The notes beneath the pieces were generated by a model. It searched no databases. It saw only the letters and a list, made by a program, of their open reading frames with translations, and was not told the origin of the DNA. A program made the position numbers and the translations under genes. A stretch of DNA of 64,000 bases from Rotaria sp. Silwood1. Its lineage: Eukaryota; Rotifera; Eurotatoria; Philodinida; Philodinidae. Within the stretch, counting starts at the first letter, position 1. Each line of letters opens with the position of its first letter. The stretch lies in assembly GCA_905250075.1 (NCBI GenBank), contig CAJNOP010000001.1, forward strand, positions 4,250,514 to 4,314,513. The letters run 5' to 3'. Below, piece after piece: positions 1 to 13,867 of this stretch.

Positions 1-2397
1 AATTATTTTGTCTACCAATATAATTTGTATGAATATAAATTTGGTCAACAGAATGTCAAATTTGCTTTGAATCTGAAAGATTTGTCATACCAACTGCAAC
101 AGTGACACCAACAGGTGGATTTGATACAAGTCCATGTATACAATGAGCAGCAGTGAGAATATAAGAATTAGATAATATAGTTCCACCACAACGATGATAA
201 TTATCAAAAATTCAACGCATTGAAATTATCATTGGCAAACTTGATTTCAAAGCATTTTCACCACCAACTATACGTGATGGTGTTAAAGATTCAGGAGTAC
301 TACTATAACCACATGTTGATGTTGTAGTACATCGATATAAGACAGGAGACTTTGCAGTTGTCGTACTAGTACTAATCGTAGTTATGGTTAATGTTGATGA
401 AGATGTTACTGAACAATGATGAATGATTGATTGAAATTCAATCGTTATATTCTATAATTCAAGTGTAGATTTCTGAATTTTTAAATGAAACACAGTTGAT
501 TATATGTGATGCAATTCCAACTTGTTGCCAACGATCTTCCAACCATACAAATATTGGATTGCCAGGATCTCGTATATTTCAAAAATAAAGACAAAAAATA
601 TCCATAAAATAAAGTATTTATACATACCAACACATGGAACTAAAACAAGAAGAATTTAATACATTCATAAATAAATATATGTCGAATTTAAATTCTAACC
701 TGTACCACCTTCTTTTACTGCTGCATAAAATTGAATATTACGATGTTTCTCCAATATAAAACAAGATTTATTTGTCTAACTCATAGAATATAGTTGAACT
801 TGTTAAAGTAAATCCTAAGTAGTTTTATTTTGACAATTCATAGTTCCCCATCCAATTAGTGCTAAACGTATTCCAGGTTGTGGATGATGCATTGAATTTT
901 CTATTGATTCAAGTTTTTCAGGGAAACATATTCGACTAATAAAAGGATTATTATCGAAAACTAGTGGTTGAGACATATGCAAAATTGCAATATCATTTGC
1001 GTAATTGTCTGATATTTTTATATAATCTCGATGTAAAAATATTTGATCAACTTTTCGATATGTTACATCTTCTTCAGAATAATTATGAATACTAGTTACA
1101 ATACTTATACCAAATGATGGTACATTAGCAATACAAGAAGCAGATGTTAAAATATAAGATTCAGATAAAATTGATCCACTACATGCATGTTTATTAGTAC
1201 TATTCAAACGTATAGAAACAATCATTGACCAGCTCTAAAGTATTGCTTCGTTAGCAGTCACAATATTTGTTTGAGGAAATTGAACACTTCGACGATCACA
1301 ACTACATGGTACTGCGTATTGATCACATAGATAAATAGTTGAAGGTATGTCTGTTATATCTTTTGGTGGAAGAGTTATCGTGAAAGGTATTTCTTCTGTA
1401 ACTTCATCAATAGTTGTTATATGCTTTTCAATCCAATCACGATAATATGCAGTACGTGTATAAACAATGGCAGAGTTTTTTCTACAACTATCTGGTATAA
1501 AGGATGCAATACCAATTTGTTCCCAATGATCTTCGCTTCAGTGAAATATTGGACCGCCAATATCACCTAATTATAAAATAAGTATAAAAATACGCAATAT
1601 AACTTCGTGTCACATACCATGACAAGAACCAAAACATATACATATATAAAGGTAAGATTGAAGCACGAAAAGAACATAATCATTTTATAACCTGTGCTTG
1701 TATAAGATAATCCTGCACAGAATTGTCTCTTTGAATCACTGACTATATTATTGCATTTAGTGTCATTATGATCAATTAAAAAAGTTGCCGTTTGTTCTAA
1801 CATATTTGAGTGATTTCCAAAATAAATTGTACGCTCCCATCCAACAACAACTAAATTTTCATCTGTTGATGGATATTCCATAAATTCTTTTGAAGTCTTT
1901 AATTGTGGTGGAAGAGATGTTCGTGTAATACAAGAATTTATATGAAAATTAAGTGGTTGTGATAAATGAAGCAAAACAATATCATGATGATATCCATTTC
2001 TTGAACGTGTCTAATTTTTATGACTTATAATTTGATCAACTTGTCGTATGTTTTGATCTAATTCAGATCTACTATGCATGTCAGCAGCAATACTCATATT
2101 TGCAAATTTTATATCATCAATAATTGTTTCTCAACATCTAGCTGCAGTGAGAATATATGAATCTGTCAGAATACTTTCTCCACAAGTATGCATTGATAAA
2201 TTCTTCTCAATAAAATCATAGCGTAATGATACAACCATTGGTCAACTACATTGTATAGCTTGTTCACCATTTATAATACGTGTATTTATTTCAACATTTG
2301 ATGGATCACAACCACAAGAAAGTTCTTTACTACATTTATAACGTTTTGCATCAGTTAAAACACTAATGATTAATAATACGAATAAAACTAGTTTCAT
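1..2397 (-). pseudogene. Three-domain trypsin-like (S1) serine protease, multiply interrupted, 3' end outside window
   Basis: Reads leftwards from an ATG at 2397 with a signal-peptide-like start (MKLVLFVLLIISVLTDA). Three S1 domains follow. Domain 1 (about 2280-1430) has RIINGEQA at the activation site, but LTAARC in place of LTAAHC and GDIGGP in place of GDSGGP, so His and Ser of the triad are lost while the Asp region (HHDIVLLHL) remains. Domain 2 (about 1290-430) has LTSASC and DPGNP, again without His and Ser. Domain 3 (about 290-1) keeps RIVGGENA and LTAAHC and runs off the window. At least twelve in-frame stops interrupt the reading: plus-strand codon positions 2242, 2131, 2011, 1538, 1235, 815, 803, 776, 459, 438, 212 and 56. 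Two short introns are apparent near 1565-1690 and 580-700. A secreted multi-domain protease ancestor is inferred; the present copy looks non-coding or at least non-catalytic. Confidence 0.85.
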
Positions 2398-5300
2398 TAA
2401 TTGAAAATTTATTATAATTTCGGACAGATAGAAACTAGTCTATGATAATTAACTGTATATATATTAATTTAAGAGACAAACTAGTAGGTATTTTTCATTG
2501 GCTCAGGTATGTTGACCTGAGTTTATATGTACATAAATAATATTGATTATTATAACTTGTACAAAATAAATGGAAACTAGATCAAAAATGGATTAGTCTG
2601 AAAAAAAAGAAAATTGATATCGGAGAGTATATTTCGTTGATTTCTCGGACAGAAAACGTCTTTTCTTTGTAAGACAGTCTCATATGCAATAGCGAACAGG
2701 AGATATATTATTTATTCGAACTATATTATTATTAACGACTTCTGAAAGGTATACTTATATAAAATTTCAAAGTATGTTTTTATTTATTTCAAATCTTTGC
2801 TAAAGGTAGATTAATAAAATCCAAAACAGATCCATGAATTATATTTTGACGTCACTTCTTTTTTCGAAAATATATCTCAAATGTAAGTCCAAATTAAATA
2901 TTCATAGTTTCGTACAATATCAAAATGGACATTATTTGTATTATAAATGATCTGATTTTGGAAATAAGCAGTCAACAATTCTAGGAATCATTAGAATGAG
3001 TCTATCATATCTTTTAGAGATCGTTTGTTGAATATTATAATCAAGAAATAACTATCATTATAATTTTCTCTCGACTAAAAGAAGTGTCACACGAAATAAA
3101 ATAAGTTTATATGTTTGCTTGTTTGCATGCGTGTGTATGGTCACTTATTCACATTGAAACATCACACGAAGCATTTAAGATTGCTACTTTGTACTGTATC
3201 TTCAACCGACGAGATGTTTTCACCATCTAATTTTAGTGAAATCAGTTTTTTTAACCAACTATGGGTGTAGGTCTTGGGATATGCTGTTGGCATGCATGTA
3301 GACTTTTGTTTAGGTGTGAGTAATGAAGTATTGATGTTGTTCTGTTGATGTGGTGGATGCTCCTTAAATGTAGCTATGTCTGTGATTGTTTGAATAGATC
3401 ATGAGAAGAGTCAGAAGATTCTGTACACTGAAAGCCATCTCTATCCTGACACCAGTATACATAGCAATATCTACACTTAGATTTACACGCATCCTTATGC
3501 ATACATTTGTTATTGATATTAATTGTGGAAAAAAGTATGATGAACATGAATGCTTGTTGAATATTTTGATTAGAAACAGTACATAGAGGTCAGCAGCTTT
3601 TATTGTTCAAAAAAGAAATGAGAACAAAATAAAAGTGTACTAACTAAATTATATTGCAAATAAATCAGTCAAGTAAACGAACATTTTTCATACATTGTCA
3701 AATTTTTTTCTAAATCAATTATGATTTCTGATAAAAGTCATGAATATAAACCAGTGTTCACTGTCGATTTACACTAGACACACTTTTTTTATCTGATCTT
3801 GTCCACAAGTAATAGACATTTGTTGAAAACTTTCAAATCAACCCACTGATTATGGATCACTGTAAACTAGAATTTAATCAAGTTCTTCGATTGAGCTGTA
3901 TGAACTGGTAACGCTCGTTTGTAATTTCAATTTGATCTTAAGTTGTTTGACCATAAATATCATGAATTCACCCTGTAAATAATGTTTTCGATATTTTAAT
4001 ATAGGATAATGTCGATCGTAGAAATAAATATTAATATTTCACTTGTCTTGATCGAACAGCCCAAAGATTGCAACTTTAAATGTGCGATCGATTCATATAA
4101 TATAATTTATCAAACTTTTACATTCATCACATTTCTATTTCGAATGTTGAACGGTACATATCTCTAACCATTCACCTAGTCTAAGTGTACAAAAAAACCA
4201 TTCATACTCATTATAATTTGACATTGATAATAGTTAACTCTAATTTGAAAAATAAATAAGCTTTAAAAACAGTATATGCTATTGATTCGACAACTTTTGA
4301 TGCAATGGATCGTTACACATGGTATATCATTTATAAGAGAAAATTAGCAATTTATAAAACCACTACAATCATCAAGACAATGATTAACTAATACCGAATG
4401 GCATATGTAAATTCTAGATTTTATCTCGGAACGTGACACTTTCATGCGAAGACATGTCCGTGCGCGATACTAGGATGTGGATGTTAATTTGAGTGAAGAG
4501 AAAAATGATGAATACACTCGCATTCTCGGGATTTTAATATCATTTTGCGTGACGATTAATTTAAAATGGTTAGATCGATAGTTAATTTTCGCATGTGACC
4601 ATCGCTATTCATCAACTGCAAAAAGGTTATTTAATCGTCCTCCTTTCCTTACTTGTATATGACTGTTCTTTTTCGTATACATTTTTTTGTAGACAACTAT
4701 TCACGAAGTTCGAAAGAACTATTAACTTAACCTAAACAGGACAGAAAAAAATTCATTTTGCACATAAGTATTAACACGGTAGTGTGACGCGCGGAGATGT
4801 CTTTTCACGCAAGTGTTGTGCGCGAAAATTTTGGTTAACCATTTCATCTTAGTACATTTAACTGTAAACTTACAACATTTTAAAAATATTTTCTACTAAG
4901 AAAAAATAAAGAAATCAAGTACATAAATTTATTTTAAAAATGAATGTGATAAGTTCCAGTTGACTAAAAATCAGAAAGAATATCGATAATGTTCTTCACA
5001 GGACCAGATAATTGTAACATATTCTCAACCAAATGAATGTGCAATAAACTGTAATACATATAGTTTTATGGACTTCAATTATTGACCAATTAGATCTTAG
5101 TGTGTTACTCTAGATATTATTTTCGACATATGATTAATCAATAGTATGTGTAACTTGAAAACAGACAAGAGTTATTTTCAGAGATACATCATTTAATGAA
5201 TTTAGTAATAAAAGTCTAAATTAATTTTTCATCATTTGCTTAATATTCTTCATGAATCATTTCATCGTTTATTGAAATATTTATCAAGTCGATATTGGTG

Positions 5301-8209
5301 TGTAATTAGTTATCGTAATCATTTATTTTATAAGTATGAAACTGTAACAAATTCAATTTATTTTACTAGTTTCTCTAATAGGAATTCAATATGAATGGTA
5401 AGATACAATTTATATATTTTTTTATTCTTAATTTTTATAACATCATTTATCTTTTTTTTTCATTAAATTTTGTTTTATTATTACGACAAACTTCACTCAA
5501 TGTTTCTTTTAGGTTTATTCATTGGATAACGAAATATAATCGAACACGACAATATAATATAGCATAGTTATTCTCTAGATTATTATTGTATTTGGTTAAA
5601 TAATGAATATATTGATTTTGCTTTTATATAAAAAATGCCAACAAGAATAAATTTCTCATTCAACAACTATTCCGATCGTTAATTATTCATTTCAATTGTA
5701 TAAAGAAAAAACTACGCTACAATTAAATCAACAACACACCACAATTCTTATATGTTCCTATTTGATAAATACTAAATAGAACTTTTGATTGAACGAGAAT
5801 TTAAGTATTCATTAAAGTATCAAGTGTGTGTTTTCTTTTATGTTCTTGACAGGAGTGTATAAAAATCATGCATTATCTTGACCAAACGAGAACATCTTTG
5901 AAAAATAGATCTAGTTCATAATGTTAAATACAAACAATTTTCATGATCAAATGTTGTTCTCCTACGGCAATGCTTAGTCGTCGTTTTACAAATGAATTAA
6001 ATTATGAATTAGTTGTCTATTTCATGTTTTTTCCTTTGTGTCTACCTAATTGATTATAGACACATGTTATTGTGTATGTGGAACTCAAATATGATCTTTC
6101 TAATGTGACATATGATCATTCTCAGTAAACAATACTTAATAGGAGACATTTCTCGAGTGATGAATCATATGTCACAAAAGTAAACACAGATTAGATCTAC
6201 TCACTAATACGAGAGATTACTGTATATGATGGCTTAATTTTGAACAATGCATCGTAACATTGAGGTTCAATAATTGTATTTTTGTCCGTTATTGAAAAAT
6301 GATTGATACATATGATTAGTAAGTTGTGTTGATTGTTTTTGTAATAACATCATTTATAATGAAACTTGTCGGAATGAACATGACTTGAAATTATAGTAAT
6401 AAAACTTATCTTATGAAGAAGTTATTCTAACTAATTTAGCGCTTTTAAAGTGATATTCTGCTCATAAATAGGATTCAGTGTAACTAAAAACTCTTTCAAA
6501 CCGTTTGTGCTGAGTTTCAAACTTTAATTTTGGAATCATGAATCGTAATAGACAAACGAGTGTAAAAAAAAACAGTGAAACAAAACTCATGACGAGGTTA
6601 TGTCTGTTATATCTGTGATGGGTCATTGTCGAAAATCTGTCTCCATATTTAGGTAAACGGAGGAACAAAGCTCTTGTCCTGCACTTCAATACTCTGTTTA
6701 GTTTGTATTTCACAAATGCCCAAAATGTATAAAACTCTAATCAGTACATAGATATTCTATGACAAAAGTATTTTAAAAGATAGGATGCACAGCTTAGAAA
6801 AAAATCTAATTCCAGACCACTCAAGAAGAAAAATTATTTTAAGACTGTGGAAAGATAGAAAGAAAGATATAGTAAATAAGACATACTCGATTCAGAACAG
6901 AGAAGAAATATGTTTATATAAGGCATTCTTTTTATATTTATGAAATTAAACAATGTTTACCTTAAGTTTTTTGTTATATGACAACTTAAAATCGATTGAA
7001 TTCTTTTATTTAATTAGCATAAAACAAACTACAAAAATCTAATTGAAAAACAACCTAATCTTTTCTAGTTCTGACAGAAAAAAACTTCATTTGAATTCGA
7101 TTAATTTTATTGTGTTAGTACTACTCACGAGATATAAAATCTTTTCTGTTCTTTGATGTAGCAGCAGAACTCGACAATATGACTTTTATGATGCATTTTA
7201 TACGTTGTCGATTAATCAAGATTTGTTTATTTTGACATTAGATAAACATTGTTAGCAAGCAAAGGTTTCATATTAAGACAGATTTTCTCTTGTTTTAATT
7301 ACTTAAATAATGATAGACAAGTATCAATTATAACAGGCATTAATCGAAATATATGTCAATCAACAGAAACAAATAAATTAAATAAGACTAGATTTGATGA
7401 GAACAATGTAAAAATGCCAGAATACCAGCTAAAACTATTGACTAGATGGTGTCAGTTTCTGTCAGCTCAGTTCGATTCCATTCATTCTAATATTGATTTT
7501 CACAAAATTCAACGAAACAGAGCTTCAATGAGTTTCCAAGTCGACCAGGGATACAGAAACGGCGTTTTTCAGTCCGTTGAATGTATCGTCAAGCCCTCAC
7601 ATGCATTGTTTTTCGTTACTATATTGTAATGCAAAGTACAGAATGTCCTAAGGTCAAATTTCTTTAATGTATATTTAACATACTGCAATGTATGATGAGT
7701 AACTTTCGCATATTTAATGTTACTTTAATGTCGTTTAGATTGCTTGAATTATTTTTATGTTTGATTGCATTTCAAGTACACAAGTATGCTATTTTCTCCT
7801 AGCGTCATCTACATATTTCTCGATAAATACAAATAACATATTTCCTCTTCTACTACCAAGAAAGTATTAATGCCATCATCTTCTTTTTTTTCTTGTTCTT
7901 AGTAAAAAAAATCCATTTCTATTTATTTTTACTTTGCCTATTTGATGTTAAATTACCTGTTGATTTGTGTAATTTTTACAAATTTCTAGATCAAAAGAAG
8001 AAAAACATAGATAAGCGAACGAACGTTATCAAAAATAATAATGTAAATAATATTTATTTACTTTTTGTTATCAGTACATGTTGTAAAAATATATTTGTTG
8101 ATTTTTTTTTCTTCTAAATATATTTTATTTTCGTCCGTCATTATATTTAATTAGATCTAATCAACGATTATTTCTTCGTTATATTATAAAATAAAAACGA
8201 AAGACGAAA
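2398..8209. other. Long intergenic region, no convincing gene
   Basis: About 5.8 kb of AT-rich sequence between the protease pseudogene and glycogen synthase. The longest open frames (3401-3586, 6462-6713, 7249-7629, 7893-8117) show no recognisable motif and no supporting splice pattern. A degenerate inverted-repeat element is seen at about 4435-4815. Nothing else in the stretch could be identified. Confidence 0.6.
4435..4815. repeat. Degenerate terminal-inverted-repeat element (possible MITE)
   Basis: The left segment around 4435-4480 contains GAAGACATGTCCGTGCGCG. The reverse complement of 4785-4830 contains AAAAGACATCTCCGCGCG in the same context, with ACACT on one side and ACTA on the other. 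This gives roughly 38-bp imperfect inverted ends about 380 bp apart. The ends are locally GC-richer than the surroundings. A related string, GCGGAGATGAGTCTTTTCC, occurs near 42010. No target duplication could be assigned, so boundaries are approximate. Confidence 0.4.
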
Positions 8210-11200
8210 ATGTCGATATCAAAAATAAAACATGCAGCTAAATCATTAAAAAATTTTCAAGGTATTCGTTTTGAAGAATGTTTGGATAATGGTGAAACAG
8301 CTGAACAATTAAATAAATGGCTTTTAGAAGTATCATGGGAAGTTGCAAATAAAGGTTATTTATAAAAATTTATTCGTATTTTGTTTTGTTTTTTTTTTCA
8401 ATATACAAGATAATTTTAGTTGGAGGAATTTATACTGTTATACGTTCGAAAGTACCCGTAACAAAAAAAGAATATGGAAATAATTATATTTGTTTGGGTC
8501 CATATAATGATTCATTTGTTAAAACTGAAGTTGAAATTTGTGAATCAAAAATTGATGCGATTAGAGAATCAGTTAATGAAATGAAACGTTTTGGTATTCA
8601 TGTAAGTTATATTAAGCAAAAAAAAAAAAAACAGTTTTAATTGATAGTATTATACTAACGAAATATTTTAGGTTGTAACTGGAAATTGGTTAATTGATGG
8701 TTTTCCTCAAGTTGTTCTTTTTGATATTGGTTCAGCAGCACATAGATTAGATGGTTGGAAAGGTGATTTTTTTGAATATGCACGTATTGGTATACCATAT
8801 CATGATAGAGAATCAAATGATGCATTATTATTTGGTTTTTGTGTGTTTTGGTTTCTTGGTCTTGTAAGTTCTAACTAAACTAGTTATATATGATGATATT
8901 TGATTTATTTATTTATCTATTTTCTTTCTAGTTTATTGATCAAGTAAAACGAAAACAAAAAAGTTATGTTATCGCTCATTTTCATGAATGGTTAACTGGT
9001 GTTGGTCTTATAATGACACGTCTACGTAGTTATGATTGTGCTTTAATATTTACTACACATGCAACACTTTTAGGAAGATATTTATGTGCTGGTTCAGCAG
9101 ATTTCTATAATAATTTACCTTTCGTATAAAAATTACTTAATCAACAAAAAAATTATCTAAAATTAATGTTATTTTCTTTTTTAATGTTTAGTTTGATCTT
9201 GATAAAGAAGCTGGTGATCGTCAAATCTATCATCGATATTGTATTGAACGTGCTGCTGCATCATGTGCACATGTATTTACAACTGTTTCAAAAATAACTG
9301 GCATTGAATCTGAACATCTTTTAAAAAAGAAACCTGGTAGAAAAATCTAATATATATAAATTATTTGTTTTTTTTTTATCATACCTTTTGTTTTTATATA
9401 ATTAGATGTAGTAACACCTAATGGACTTAATGTTCAAAAATTTGCTGCATTACATGAATTTCAAAATTTACATGCACGAAATAAAGACAAACTCAATGCA
9501 TTTATACGCGGACATTTTTATGGGTAAATTATTATCTTTTTTTTCTGTGCATAAAAAAAAAATTTCGACGTAATTTAGACATTATGATTTTGATTTGGAT
9601 AAAACATTGTATTTTTTTATTGCTGGTCGATATGAATATACAAATAAAGGTGCTGATATGTTTATTGAATCATTAGCTCGATTAAATCATCTGCTTAAAG
9701 TAAATAAAAAAAAAAACTATTGTCGTGTTTTATAAAAACTGGTAGTTTTTTTAAGTCGTCAGGTTCTGAAGTAACTATTGTGGCATTCCTTATTTTTCCG
9801 ACAGCAACGAACAATTTTAATGTTGAATCATTACGTGGTCAATCTATTGCAAAAATGTTTCGAGATACAGTAAGCAATATACAAGGTGATATTGGAAAAA
9901 GACTGTATGAAATTAGTCTTAAGTAAGTAAATCAAATAAATATAGCAATTGAAGTGTATGAAGTTTATGATATAAAGTATTTCAGTAGTATTGTCAAGTT
10001 TTTATGACATACGAACAATGAAATATTAATATGCAAAACCTTAAAGTTGATGATAATGTTTTGTTGATTTAAGGATATTTGATTTTAAATAATAATCCTA
10101 TGCTCGGTATATATGAAAAATCTAAATTAAAATAAAGTGCTAATCTATGAACTTACAAATTTTCTAAATAATAAATCATTCAATTTATTTCGTCAGAGGT
10201 CAACTTCCGACTGCTGAACAAATTTTACATTCAAGTGATTTAATTGAATTAAAAAAATGTATTTATGCATCACAAGTATAATCATGAATATTGTCTTATT
10301 TTCTTGTTTAAAAATTAAACCTTTCTTTCTAGCGTTCGACACTACCACCCATATGCACACATAATGTATGTGATGATGTTCAGGATCCAATATTAAAGGC
10401 TTTACGTCGTTGCCAATTATTTAATGCACGTTCAGATCGTGTTAAAGTTATATTTCATCCTGAATTTTTACGTTCAACAAGTCCATTATTACCACTTGAT
10501 TATGATGAATTTGTACGTGGTTGTCATTTGGGTGTATTTCCATCTTATTATGAACCATGGGGTTATACACCAGCTGAATGTACAGTTATGGGTGTACCAA
10601 ATATTTCAACGAATTTAAGTGGTTTTGGATGTTTTATGGAAGAACATGTTAATGAACCTCAAACATATGGAATTTATGTTGTTGATAGAAGATATAAAAG
10701 TGGTGAAGAATCATGTCAACAACTTGCACAAGTAAAATTAAAGAAAAATCATTTTCAAAACAAATTGATCTTTGCTTTTTTGTTTTGTTTTAGTATATGT
10801 TTGATTTTTCATTATTAACTAGACGACAACGTATTATTTTACGTAATCGTACAGAGCGATTAAGTGAATTACTCGATTGGAATATATTAGGCATTGTAAG
10901 TAAAATAAAACAGAATATTCTGTCGCGCAGAGGTATAATTTAGTCTATTTCTTAATGATTTGACCTATTATAATACGCTACAAATCACATCAGTCTGCAA
11001 GTACTCGTGATCTATTTTATTCAATTTGGTCTGTTTGTCTATCGTGACTAGTATTTGTTTTTTTTTTTGCATACTAATATTATCATGATAATTAAAAGGA
11101 AACAGAAGATTGTCTTTATATGAAGATAAAGAAGTTATACAGACTGGAATGACATGACTATGTAAAAGATTGATTGATTTAATATAGTATTTATGCGTCG

Positions 11201-13867
11201 GAAATAGATAAACAAAAAAAGATTAACTTTTAGAAGAAAACATTCGGTTTTCAGTAAGAACATTGTGAATTGATTAAATCAACAGAATCAAAAGGACGTA
11301 TTAAGTCTTACTAAATTAAGACAAAATGAATATGAAACAGAAAAAAAAACTAATCAACGATTTATATTAGATAATGTTAACTGTTGAGAAAGTGTAAACT
11401 TTGAGTTAATGAAATAGATGAACAAATTAAACAAATAAACAGATAATGAACAAAGTTGTCACAATTTTTATTGTTTATATCAAACATGATTGCTCTATCC
11501 GAAGCTGTAGTCGAAACTAATGTAATGTAAAACATAGGCTTCAGAATTGGTCGAAAATCCATATTTTTTAGATTTTTGTGAGTAATTCCAACGGATTTGA
11601 GACCTGTGTTTTGTATTTGACAAAATTTAAGAATAGCTTCGGAAAGAGCGTTTAAAAGTAATAACAACTAGTATGAAGCATTGCTAGGAGTTCAGTATTT
11701 TTCAATACTGGACATGTGTTTTTGTAAGCACGAATAAACTAATGTCTTGAGTTTCTAATCAAAGATTAGAATATATTTCCAATATTGAGAATTACTAAAC
11801 TTCTAGTTATTCTTAAATTTTGTCTGATACAACGCCCAGGTGTTGAAGTCAGTTGGCATTGGTCGAAAAAAACTAAAAACTATAAATTTTTGACGAGTTC
11901 TGAAATCTTTATTTTGTATTTCATGAATTTTGACTACATCTTCAAAAAGAGCAATCATGATAATATAAACAAACAACAGGAACTACATTCTTAATAAAGG
12001 AAAAAGTATTATAATTAACATCATGTTCTAGGAGTCGATAAATTTCCTAATTGTATCCTATCAAAATAATTAAAAGAAATTATCTCTTATATTTTCACCG
12101 CAAATATACTACATTGTAATATATTTTCATACCAACATTTCATTTTCAGAAACCGAAATATTTCGGAAAAACATACACGACAAGCGATTTGTCTTGCATG
12201 TCTAAGATTCTGACGTGACCTACAATTGTTTCGAAAATCAGGCTCAGTACCTATCTTAGATAAGAAAACGGACAAGGTCATCTACATAGTTGGAACTCAA
12301 TTGTTATATGTATTGAGGATACAGAATTTTTTTTTTCTTCTGTATTAATATTCCGTATAAATTTTGGCGATGTACTCTTGCTATCATACTTGAATCCGTT
12401 AATAAATGTTGTTCTTATGAAGAAGAAAATAAAATTTGAAATGTTTTTCGACCGAGAGAACTACTCCAAGTGACACTTGCCGTTTGAATTCATATTAAAC
12501 TACATGAAGGTCTCAGTGAGAATAATAAAAGCCTAAAATGATTCTTTTCCATTGGTCTTTGACGCCAAGTTTTGACCTATTTTCAGGTACTCCTACGAAA
12601 ATTGTATGATGAAGTTTTGATCCAAAATTTTGTCTATAGATGGACATAATTGCTCTTAGAATAACTTGAAAGATTTGGTCGAAAACAATGTTCATTCGTC
12701 AAGTTATTGAGTTTTCAAATGAACTTGTTTTTTTTTTGTAACATGTCTGTGGCAAACGGCTATTTTTTGGAAATCCAGTATCTATGGGCAAATTATTAGA
12801 TCGTAAATCTGTCATTCGATTTATTGGGAACTACCTACTAATGAATCGAAAATCCAGTAAAGCTGATTAGAACTCGGCGACAAAGGTCTATAGGAACGAA
12901 CTCTTTTAGCTTTTTGCTAATCTGACTGAGACTTACCTACGGGTCCAAAATGATTTCAAATGACGTGTATCACTTTGGGTAGTTTCCTTGTAAGTATCGA
13001 ACTTTGTATCATGCGTTTTTTCGTTTTAGTATTACTATCGCGCTCGTCAAATGGCATTAACACGTATTCATCCTGAATTCGAAGAAGAAATGCTCAAATT
13101 CGTATATATTTTCTCTCTATTAATGTTCTCTAGGATGTTTTCTTCAGGCAAGTGAAACATCATCGAATCCTTCAACACCAGCTATATCTCGTTCATCAAC
13201 ACCAGCACCACCTGAACATGATGATGAAGGAACTGAGGATGAAGATGAAAGTCACCTACAACCACCACCACCACAAATATCATCCCAAAAAGTAATTCAT
13301 TAAACATGAAATACAAACGTTAATTAATTCTCATTTTAGATTCCACCTAAAGAACCTTCATCAACCGATCAAGCATATAAACCTTCATTTACACGTCCAG
13401 CATCAGCTACACATCTTCCTCTTGATAAACAATTTCGTGCAGCTGCTGTTGCTGCTGCTAATGCTGCAGCAGCAAATGAACCAACATTTCCTGATGCTCT
13501 TGACGATGAAATAAGTCAAATAACAATTGGAAAAGAACATCAATCAAATGTAGCATCTACGACCCACACAATGAAACATGATGATAAAGTTGATTTTAGT
13601 TTACATGATCATGATGAGTCAAATAATTCACATCATAATCAAAAACAAGTGCCACACCATGATAACAAAACATCAATATCAACAAAAAATGATTTTACTA
13701 TATCGCGTGAATTGCAAGAAACAACAATTACTGGAAATACAACTTCAGCTGAATCTACAAGTGCTGAAAATATTCTATCGTCATTGAAGCTTGAAGAACA
13801 ACAGAATACTAAACCAACAGGAAAAGAACAACAGAATACTAAACCAACAGGAAAAGAACAATCATAA
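8210..13867 (+). CDS. GYS1: Glycogen synthase (GT3 family)
   Basis: Transfers glucose from UDP-glucose to the non-reducing end of glycogen in the cytosol. Exons: 8210-8354, 8420-8601, 8672-8863, 8932-9123, 9192-9336, 9406-9523, 9579-9699, 9756-9922, 10197-10275, 10333-10731, 10794-10895, 13030-13101, 13148-13291, 13340-13867; about 861 residues against about 737 in human. The N-terminal nucleotide-binding motif reads KVGGIYTVI. The catalytic region [15 protein letters not shown] lies near residue 518 with its conserved Glu. The Arg cluster that binds glucose-6-phosphate in animal enzymes is intact ([20 protein letters not shown]). The C-terminus carries Ser/Thr/Pro- and acidic-rich sequence such as [14 protein letters not shown], where the animal enzymes are phosphorylated, and is longer than usual, ending in a duplicated [10 protein letters not shown]. 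The animal N-terminal Ser7/Ser10 motif is not evident. Symbol denotes the family; the GYS1/GYS2 split is vertebrate. Confidence 0.95.
11470..11975. repeat. Large imperfect inverted repeat inside the 2.1-kb glycogen synthase intron
   Basis: Arms of about 170 bp (roughly 11470-11640 and 11800-11975) are reverse complements with perhaps 65-70% identity by eye, separated by about 160 bp. Shared strings include TATTCTTAAATTTTGTC and AGAGCAATCATG. Transcribed as part of the intron it could fold into a long hairpin. It is probably a pair of oppositely oriented repeat copies or a foldback transposon remnant. A related but weaker stretch may occur at 12530-12690. Confidence 0.6.
13796..13860 (+). repeat. 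30-bp in-frame tandem duplication at the end of glycogen synthase
   Basis: Two identical 30-bp units plus a partial third unit encode [10 protein letters not shown] twice, directly before the terminal Glu-Gln-Ser and stop. The unit length preserves the frame. It looks like a recent replication-slippage product in the disordered tail. Confidence 0.85.

Noticed and set aside
1-2397. Reassigned TGA or TAG as Trp in this genome
   Set aside because: Intact genes use TGG for Trp and end in TGA or TAA normally (PTCD2 ends in TGA); only degenerate genes show the pattern, so reassignment is not needed.
7249-7629. 126-codon open frame upstream of glycogen synthase
   Set aside because: No recognisable domain, no splice context and composition like random AT-rich sequence; not listed as a gene.
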